IMG/VR virus record: IMGVR_UViG_3300033150_001001
Location: 1-26,835 of that record
Length of the DNA: 26,835 nucleotides
Origin: a virus
Strand: one strand, 5' to 3'
Part shown: positions 6,753 to 11,998 of the stretch, one piece after another
Layout of the letters: each line of letters opens with the position of its first letter
Numbering within the stretch: the first letter of the stretch is position 1
Translations under genes and position numbers: made by a program
Notes under the pieces: generated by a model
Database searches by the model: none
Seen by the model: the letters and a program-made list of their open reading frames with translations, nothing else
What the model was told of the DNA's origin: nothing

Positions 6753-7739
6753 ATGGCGCAGCCCACGATCACACAGGTCACCCCGTCGTCCGGTCCGGCT
6801 ACGGGGTACACGTGGGTCGAGATTGCCGGGACGAACTTCCGCACGCCCACGGTGACGCCGACCCCGACCGGAGCCGGGACGGCCCCGACCACTGTGTCCG
6901 TCCTGTTCGGGACGAAGGCGGCACTGGACGTGGAGGTGTGGAGTTCCGGGCTCGTGCGGGCGCAGGTGCCCTCCCTGGGCGGAGACGCCGGTGTCTCCGG
7001 GACCCAGGTGGACATCACGATCACAAACCTGGACGACGCTGGCAACCCGATGTGGCCCTTGGAGCGGGTCACGCTGTCCAAGGGGTACACGTACACCTAC
7101 TGGGGCCTGCGGGCACCCAGGGCCAGGCCGACGTTGCTGGAGGTGCTGCGGGCCTTCGTGCTCCGGGTGCAGCGGGCGCTGGGCGTGGCCGTGGGCGCGG
7201 GGCAGCACGTGGAGTACGCCCCGGCTGGAGCCACGGTCACGGAGCTTGCCACCATCCCGTGCGTGGCCATCACGCGCATCGAGGTCCCCAGGGACAGGGA
7301 GTACGGGTTCACGGACAACGAGCCCATCCAGGTATCCAGGGCGGACGGAAAGGTGGACGAGTACCGGGGCCAGACCACCCGGATGCTCGTCATGGACCTC
7401 GTGCTGGCCGGGGGCTCGGACGTGGGTGGCATCACGGAGAGCCTGTACCTGCTGGAGAGCTTCCTGGAGGACATCGAGCTGCACCCCTACCTGGACGTGG
7501 AGGTGGCCTCGGGTCCCTACCAGGGGGAGACGAACCAGTACGTCATTGACGTGCCGTCCGACCCGGTGCAGGTGGGTGCGGAGGGCAACGCGGGGATCGT
7601 GGCCTGGCGAACGCGGGTGCAGGTGCGCGGAATCACGAGCATGCCCGACTACCCGACCGGGCTTTTGGAGACGGCCACGGGCATCGTGCTCCTCGCGGGT
7701 AGCCTGTCCGGAACGGCGGTGGAGAGTGTGCCGGTCTGA
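6753..7739 (+). CDS. IPT/TIG-domain virion protein, possibly fused tail terminator
   Basis: 328 residues. Residues about 3-112 form a recognisable IPT/TIG immunoglobulin-like domain: PTITQVTPSSGPATGYTWVE, then GTNF, VLFGTKAALDVEVWSSGLVR and VDITITNLDDAGNP. The second part is different: LLEVLRAFVLRVQRALGV, CVAITRIEVPRDREYG, and a long strand/helix region TRMLVMDLVLAGGSDVGG with LLESFLEDIELHPYL. This would suit a tail-terminator-like alpha/beta fold. Its position, directly before the sheath cluster, fits a protein capping the tube and sheath. The IPT/TIG call is fairly secure; the terminator role is inference. TIG domains are known as surface-exposed adhesive modules on phage tails. Confidence 0.6.
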   Translation: MAQPTITQVTPSSGPATGYTWVEIAGTNFRTPTVTPTPTGAGTAPTTVSVLFGTKAALDVEVWSSGLVRAQVPSLGGDAGVSGTQVDITITNLDDAGNPMWPLERVTLSKGYTYTYWGLRAPRARPTLLEVLRAFVLRVQRALGVAVGAGQHVEYAPAGATVTELATIPCVAITRIEVPRDREYGFTDNEPIQVSRADGKVDEYRGQTTRMLVMDLVLAGGSDVGGITESLYLLESFLEDIELHPYLDVEVASGPYQGETNQYVIDVPSDPVQVGAEGNAGIVAWRTRVQVRGITSMPDYPTGLLETATGIVLLAGSLSGTAVESVPV

Positions 7740-7749
7740 CACGGGAAAC

Positions 7750-7779
7750 TTGCGCGGAGGGTGCCTGCCGGGGTAGAGT
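7750..7779 (+). promoter_or_regulatory. Candidate sigma70-type promoter before the sheath cluster
   Basis: TTGCGC (7750-7755), an 18-base spacer and TAGAGT (7774-7779) lie in the 77-base gap before the small gene at 7817. The match is partial at both hexamers. It would start a transcript a few bases before the GGGCCC hairpin, placing sheath and tube under an extra promoter (inference). Confidence 0.3.
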
Positions 7780-7788
7780 ATCCAGTGC

Positions 7789-7803
7789 GGGCCCATCGGG
7801 CCC
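7789..7803 (+). promoter_or_regulatory. GGGCCC-ATC-GGGCCC hairpin next to the ribosome binding site
   Basis: A perfect 6-bp stem with a 3-base loop is followed at once by TGGAGG (7804-7809) and ATG 7817. Both arms are the palindrome GGGCCC. There is no T-tract. It matches the arrangement of hairpin then ribosome binding site seen in other gaps of this window. Confidence 0.45.
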
Positions 7804-7816
7804 TGGAGGCTAGCCG

Positions 7817-8125
7817 ATGGTCATCTTGAAGAACGTCAGCCGGCACCTGCCGTTCCAGATCACCCTGGCTCACGAGGTGGTCTGCGCACGGACCGGGGAG
7901 TGCCTGTGCGAGACCCGGCGGAGGATGGTGCCGGGCAAGACCAAGCCCGTCGTGGAGCGCATCCCACGGAGCATCCAGCTCATGCCGGGGGAGACATCCG
8001 AGCCGCTGCCAATGGCCGTGAAGGCCATCGGGCAGGTGAGGGTGGCCCTGGAGCGGGGCGTCATCACGATGGAGGAGCTGCCCATCCAGCCCGTCCTCGT
8101 CCCGGCAGAGGGAGGTGACGCATGA
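7817..8125 (+). CDS. Small protein upstream of and overlapping the tail sheath gene
   Basis: 102 residues with a good GGAGG site (7805-7809). It begins MVILKNVSRHLPFQITLAHE, continues with CARTGECLCETRRRMVPG and SIQLMPGETSEPLPMAVKA, and ends LPIQPVLVPAEGGDA. Its TGA overlaps the sheath ATG as ATGA, indicating translational coupling. The strand-rich pattern with an 'IPRSIQLMPGETSEPLP' segment suggests a small beta protein; two close cysteines (CARTGECLC) could bind metal or pair, but this is only a possibility. Small genes directly before the sheath are common in myophages and generally uncharacterised. A structural role in the tail is inferred from coupling. Confidence 0.6.
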   Translation: MVILKNVSRHLPFQITLAHEVVCARTGECLCETRRRMVPGKTKPVVERIPRSIQLMPGETSEPLPMAVKAIGQVRVALERGVITMEELPIQPVLVPAEGGDA

Positions 8126-10398
8126 TCTCCGGACGGTCCAGGATCGACATCAAGGACGGGTCTCCGTCCGTCCCGAGCGTCCAGTCCCTCGAGTACGACG
8201 TGGTGCTCATGGAGGGCGTCACCGAGTGGGGTCCGCTGGAGGCCACGGAGATCACCTCGTTCGCCCAGTTCCAGGAGATCTTCGGCGGGTACATCTCCGG
8301 GAGACAGGCCCCCGTCCAGGCCCAGGTCCTCTTCGACATGGGCGTGCACAAGATCATCTTCGGTCGCGTGGTTCACATGAGCGGATCGTCGCCAGCGTCC
8401 GCCGCCAAGGCGAGCCACACGGCCCAGACATCTTCGGGAGCTCAGACCACGGGCACCGTGACTGGCACCGTGGCCGCCCCGTTCGCGCTGGACAATGGGG
8501 AGACGCTGGTCGTGTCGGTGGACGGAGGCGCGGACCAGACCGCCACGTTCTCGGCGGTCGCCGCGAGCATGACCTCCGGGGAGGCCGAGACCTACGCCCT
8601 GTCCGATGGGGATACCCTGGTCATCCGGGTGGACGGAGGCTCCGATCAGACCGTGACCTTCTCCGCGGGCGACTTCGTGGACATCACGAAGGCCCTCGCC
8701 TCCGAGGTGGCAGCGGTCATCCAGACCCAGGTGACCGGCGTGTCCGCATCCGCGTCTGGCGGCAAGGTCACGGTGACCTCCCTGCGCAAGGGCACGGCCT
8801 CCAGCATCCAGGCCGTGCAGCAGGGCGGCGGGGTCTACGGGACGGACGCCAACTCGGAGCTGCACTTCCCGGTGACCGCGCAGACCGGCTCCGGGGACTG
8901 CGCCAATCACAACTCCGTCACCCTGTCCGAGGTCAAGACCTGGGCTGAGGCCGCCATCGTGGGCATCACCGTGGGCTCCTCGGGCTCCTACCTGACCATC
9001 GCCACGAACACGGCGGGCGCGGCCGGGAGCATCCAGGTCCAGCCCGTGTCCACGGCGGATACCCCGCTGGGGCTGGACAACGACCTGCACGTGGGCAAGG
9101 ACGCGGGAGCGCAGGACACCCTGAAGATCTCCGGGAAGTACTACGGAGCCAAGGGCAACCGCATCTCCTACATCATCTCCGATGCCACGGACGGCGTTGC
9201 CTCCCACTTCGATCTCGCGGTGTACCTGGACGGGGTGTTCCAGACCAAGTACACGAACAAGACCATGGACCCCTCGTCCACGGACTACATCGTGACCGCG
9301 GTGAACACGGATGGAGGAGGGTCCAAGCTCATCGAGGTCACGGACATGAACGCGGGGGGCACCGTGCTGGAGCGGCGGCCCGCGAACAACTCCTCGGCGC
9401 AGGTGCTCTCCGGCGGCGCGGATGGGCTGTCCGGCCTGGACTACAACGACTTCCTCGGCTCGGAGACCTACAGGACGGGCCTGTACAGGTTCCTGGCGCT
9501 CGCCCAGGGCGACATCCTGCTCTGCCCGGACGAGACATCCACCTCGTTCCAGAACGGGGCGATCTCCTGGTGCGAGGACCAGAAGAAGGGCAAGGTCATC
9601 TTCGTGCCGGAGACCCCGGCCAGCTCCGACAAGGCGGCGGCCGTCTCCCACGCGCAGGCGCTCACGCCCTCCGAGAAGGCCACCGGGGTCTACTGGCCCT
9701 GGATCAAGATCAGCAACCCGGACAAGAGCGTGTACGGCCAGTCGGACACCATCACCATCGCGCCCTCCGGCGCCGTGGTGGGCAGGTACGTGAAGAACTC
9801 CTCCCTGTACCGGGAGAAGATGGCGAAGCAGCCTGGCAACGCGACCTACGGCGCGCTGGACGTGGCCGTGGACGTGGAGACGGCAGAGGTCAACGACCCG
9901 AGCGTCCGGGACTACGTGACTCCCAAGCGGGTCAACCCCATCGTCGCGGACATCGACCCGCAGACCGGCTCGTTCGGCGTCTGGATGGACGACGTGATGT
10001 CCCTCAAGGGCACCGGTAACTGGAAGTCCGTGGGCCAGATCCGGTTCGTGGCCTATGTCAAGAAGGTGATCGCCGCGTACCTGGACGGGTTCCGCACGCA
10101 GGGGATGAGTCCCCACTTCCGCTACCAGATCAAGTCCGGCATCACGGCATGGCTGCTCCAGTGGCTCGGGGACGACATGGACGTGTTCGCGTCCGCGAAG
10201 GCGTCCGAGGCGTTCTACGTGGAGACCGACGTGGAGGGCACCGGCCTGAACAACCCGCAGGTCCAGGCCAACGAGCAGTTCAAGGTCATCGTGGGGCTGG
10301 CCCTGGCCGAGGCCGGCAGGTTCGGGGAGCTGACCATCACCAAGGACGACAGGGCCTTCCAGACCTACGTGCAGAAGGCCCTCGCCGGTAGCGCCTGA
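8122..10398 (+). CDS. Contractile tail sheath protein with large insertion
   Basis: 758 residues from ATG 8122 with GGAGG just upstream. The N-terminal part (SVPSVQSLEYDVVLMEGVTE...SFAQFQEIFGGY) and the C-terminal part (GITAWLLQWLGDDMDVFASA, YVETDVEGTG, QFKVIVGLALAEAGRFGELT) match the phage sheath family; the C-terminal strand and helix form the interlocking arms of the contractile sheath. Between about residues 92 and 330 is an inserted beta-rich module in which an element recurs: LDNGETLVVSVDGGADQT near 122-140 and LSDGDTLVIRVDGGSDQT near 160-177. The insertion likely sits on the outer face. At 758 residues it is longer than the minimal sheath (about 400-500). The tube gene follows. Confidence 0.9.
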   Translation: MISGRSRIDIKDGSPSVPSVQSLEYDVVLMEGVTEWGPLEATEITSFAQFQEIFGGYISGRQAPVQAQVLFDMGVHKIIFGRVVHMSGSSPASAAKASHTAQTSSGAQTTGTVTGTVAAPFALDNGETLVVSVDGGADQTATFSAVAASMTSGEAETYALSDGDTLVIRVDGGSDQTVTFSAGDFVDITKALASEVAAVIQTQVTGVSASASGGKVTVTSLRKGTASSIQAVQQGGGVYGTDANSELHFPVTAQTGSGDCANHNSVTLSEVKTWAEAAIVGITVGSSGSYLTIATNTAGAAGSIQVQPVSTADTPLGLDNDLHVGKDAGAQDTLKISGKYYGAKGNRISYIISDATDGVASHFDLAVYLDGVFQTKYTNKTMDPSSTDYIVTAVNTDGGGSKLIEVTDMNAGGTVLERRPANNSSAQVLSGGADGLSGLDYNDFLGSETYRTGLYRFLALAQGDILLCPDETSTSFQNGAISWCEDQKKGKVIFVPETPASSDKAAAVSHAQALTPSEKATGVYWPWIKISNPDKSVYGQSDTITIAPSGAVVGRYVKNSSLYREKMAKQPGNATYGALDVAVDVETAEVNDPSVRDYVTPKRVNPIVADIDPQTGSFGVWMDDVMSLKGTGNWKSVGQIRFVAYVKKVIAAYLDGFRTQGMSPHFRYQIKSGITAWLLQWLGDDMDVFASAKASEAFYVETDVEGTGLNNPQVQANEQFKVIVGLALAEAGRFGELTITKDDRAFQTYVQKALAGSA
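8480..8680 (+). repeat. Duplicated beta element inside the sheath insertion
   Basis: Two copies of an approximately 25-residue motif lie about 38 residues apart in the sheath protein, with the pattern L.[ND]G[ED]TLV[VI].VDGG[AS]DQT.TFSA. The DNA also retains clear similarity (GACGGAGGC[GT]C.GA.CAGACC). This indicates an internal duplication of a surface module. Confidence 0.6.
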
Positions 10399-10431
10399 TC
10401 CGCGCTCCGGGTAGACGAGTAGGAGGCACCC

Positions 10432-10908
10432 ATGCCCGCTCCAGCACGGAACCGACAGTTCAGGATGTCCTATCGGTTCCAGGTCATCGTGGACGGCTTC
10501 ACCTCGTTCGCCTTCAAGGCGTGCACGGGGCTGGAGATGACCGTGGCCGTGGCCACCTACGGGGAGGGCGGGGCCATGGCCCCCATGAAGGAGCCGGCCA
10601 AGGCCGACTTCTCCAACGTCACCCTGACGAGGGGCGTCGGGCTGAACACGGAGATGTGGTACTGGATGCTCGACTGCGTGGACATGGGCAGCAAGCTGCC
10701 CATCGGCGTCGGGGCCAAGTTCGCGGATCTGGCCAAGACCGTCACCATCGCGGAGATGGACCGGAAGGCCGTGGACGTGGTGTACTGGGACCTCTACTCC
10801 GCGTTCCCCGTCCGGTACAAGCCGGGCGAGTGGGACTTCGACTCGGACGACGTGAACATCGAGGAGCTGGAGATCGCCTACTGGTACTTCGACAGGAAAA
10901 CGTCCTAG
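10432..10908 (+). CDS. Tail tube protein, T4 gp19-like
   Basis: 158 residues with a strong TAGGAGGC site before ATG 10432. The sequence follows the gp19/contractile tube pattern: MSYRFQVIVDGFTSFAFKAC, TGLEMTVAVATYGEGGAM, FSNVTLTRGVGLNTEMWYWM, then a VTIAEMDRKAVDVVYWDLYS strand pair and a final VNIEELEIAYWYFD strand. Tube proteins of this class form stacked hexamers inside the sheath and are shared by T4-like phages and extracellular contractile injection systems. The size (about 160) is typical. It lies between sheath and chaperone genes as expected. The family call is firm; the exact subfamily is not. Confidence 0.85.
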   Translation: MPAPARNRQFRMSYRFQVIVDGFTSFAFKACTGLEMTVAVATYGEGGAMAPMKEPAKADFSNVTLTRGVGLNTEMWYWMLDCVDMGSKLPIGVGAKFADLAKTVTIAEMDRKAVDVVYWDLYSAFPVRYKPGEWDFDSDDVNIEELEIAYWYFDRKTS

Positions 10909-10920
10909 CTCCGTTTCCCT

Positions 10921-10953
10921 GGGGCGATTGAGCCCCTGACAACGTTCAAGGAG
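10921..10953 (+). promoter_or_regulatory. Leader element: hairpin + CTGACAACGTTCA + ribosome binding site (copy 2)
   Basis: GGGGC-GATTGA-GCCCC (10921-10936) is followed by TGACAACGTTCA (10937-10948), completing the 13-mer from 10936, then AGGAG (10949-10953) and ATG 10959. It is the same arrangement as at 2888-2916. Here it separates the highly expressed tube gene from the low-copy chaperone gene. Confidence 0.55.
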
Positions 10954-10958
10954 CCGCC

Positions 10959-11783
10959 ATGCTCGTCAAATGCCTCACCGGCCTCACGTTCGAGGCCCGT
11001 CCCTGGAACCTCGGAGACATCGAAGCCCTGCTGGAGCCCACGGACCTCGAGTCCGCCACGCTCCAGACCCGGATGCTCTCCCTCGTGGCCGGCAAGGTCA
11101 CGGATCCCGGCCCCTACAGGTTCGAGGTCGGCTCGCCTCCGGACGTGGACGAGATGTCCGTGTCGGACATTACCCTGGCCTGCATCAGCATCCGAGCCAG
11201 GACACCGCCGAAGGAGCTGGAGCCCGAGATTCCCTGCTCGAGCTGCGGAGACGTCAAGGTGCGGGAGGTCCGCTTCGAGGACTTCCCCGTTGCTCCCTAC
11301 TCGGACGAGGCCCGGGAGGCCCTGGCAGCGGGGCAGCCCGTCGAGCGGACCTACGACCTCGGGGACGGCAAGCCCGTGAGGGTCCTGCTCGTGGATAGCT
11401 TGGGCAAGGACATCCTACGGGCAGCCAAGTACGCCGAGGGGAACCCCGTCAAGATCCTGGCCGTCCAGAACTGCCAGCACATCCACTCCGTGAAGCAGGG
11501 CCGGAAGGAGTACGTGGGGCTGCACGAGGTCTTGCAGTTCTACAGGCGTGCCCCGTGGACCTTCCAGGACGCTCTGGAGAGGGACATCGACAGCCTGTTC
11601 GGGGGCGTGGACACCTCCATCGAGTTCACCTGCCCGGCCTGCGGGCTGAAGCAGACGGCGGTGCTCCCTTTGGACCTCGCGTTCTTTGGCCTCGACCCCG
11701 AGAGGCGGCAGAGGCGGTCGCAGGGCTCCTCCTCGGATGCAGCCTCCGAGCAGAAGATTACGCTCGGCTCGTATTTGGCCTGA
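10959..11783 (+). CDS. Tail assembly chaperone, T4 gp26-like with two zinc-ribbon CxxC pairs
   Basis: 274 residues from ATG 10959. It begins MLVKCLTGLTFEARPWNLGD, has a first CxxC pair at C93/C96 (IPCSSCGD) and a second at C225/C228 (FTCPACGLKQTAVLPLDLAF). The 'CxxC then hydrophobic strand then FF' ending is typical of the T4 gp26/gp51-related baseplate or chaperone proteins found in this slot. Two pairs could bind one zinc ion. It sits between tube and tape measure, the place of tail assembly chaperones. The C-terminus (SSSDAASEQKITLGSYLA) is followed in the -1 frame by an open extension to 11992, so a longer frameshift product is probable. Confidence 0.65.
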   Translation: MLVKCLTGLTFEARPWNLGDIEALLEPTDLESATLQTRMLSLVAGKVTDPGPYRFEVGSPPDVDEMSVSDITLACISIRARTPPKELEPEIPCSSCGDVKVREVRFEDFPVAPYSDEAREALAAGQPVERTYDLGDGKPVRVLLVDSLGKDILRAAKYAEGNPVKILAVQNCQHIHSVKQGRKEYVGLHEVLQFYRRAPWTFQDALERDIDSLFGGVDTSIEFTCPACGLKQTAVLPLDLAFFGLDPERRQRRSQGSSSDAASEQKITLGSYLA

Positions 11784-11992
11784 CCTGGCGGGAGGCGGAA
11801 GCCTCCCACATCGCCCTGGGAGGCTACAGGGACATCCGGGAGATACCCGTGTGGCTCCTCGGCGAGCTGGAGTACCACGTGCAGAAGCGCATCTCCAAGG
11901 TATCCCACACGCCGCAGCGAGGGTCGCGCTACGCCGCAATGGATCCTCGTTCCTCCGGAGGCGACGTGGTAGACTCGGGACAGGGAGGCTGA
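11720..11992 (+). CDS. Probable -1 frameshift extension of the tail assembly chaperone
   Basis: In the frame one base back from the chaperone, an open stretch reads AEDYARLVFGLTWREAEASH, then LGGYRDIREIPVWLLGELEY and HVQKRISKV, ending at TGA 11990-11992. It has no ATG, GTG or TTG that would include the conserved-looking YARLVFGLTW part, so it must be reached by frameshifting. It fills the entire space between the chaperone stop and the tape measure. This copies the gpG/gpGT arrangement of tail chaperones, where a minority of ribosomes shift -1. The precise shift point is uncertain: somewhere between 11720 and 11780. The start given here is the approximate earliest point, not a codon. Confidence 0.55.
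   Translation, partial: AGLLLGCSLRAEDYARLVFGLTWREAEASHIALGGYRDIREIPVWLLGELEYHVQKRISKVSHTPQRGSRYAAMDPRSSGGDVVDSGQGG
11790..11807 (+). promoter_or_regulatory. Perfect hairpin GGGAGGC-GGAA-GCCTCCC after the chaperone stop
   Basis: A 7-bp perfect stem capped by a GNRA-type GGAA loop begins six bases after the chaperone TGA (11781-11783) and nine bases after the sequence T TTG GCC (11774-11780). That distance suits a stimulatory structure for -1 frameshifting. It lies inside the extension reading frame. Confidence 0.5.
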
Positions 11993-11998
11993 CGCACC

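Noticed and set aside
7870-10116. Minus-strand open frame of 748 codons opposite the sheath gene
   Set aside because: Arises from GC3 bias of the sheath gene; His/Gly/Arg/Val-rich low-complexity text without domains, no ribosome binding site, fully covered by a secure gene.
11970-11975. TAGACT as a -10 box before the tape measure
   Set aside because: Part of the codons of the chaperone extension, no -35, and the tape measure has a normal ribosome binding site.
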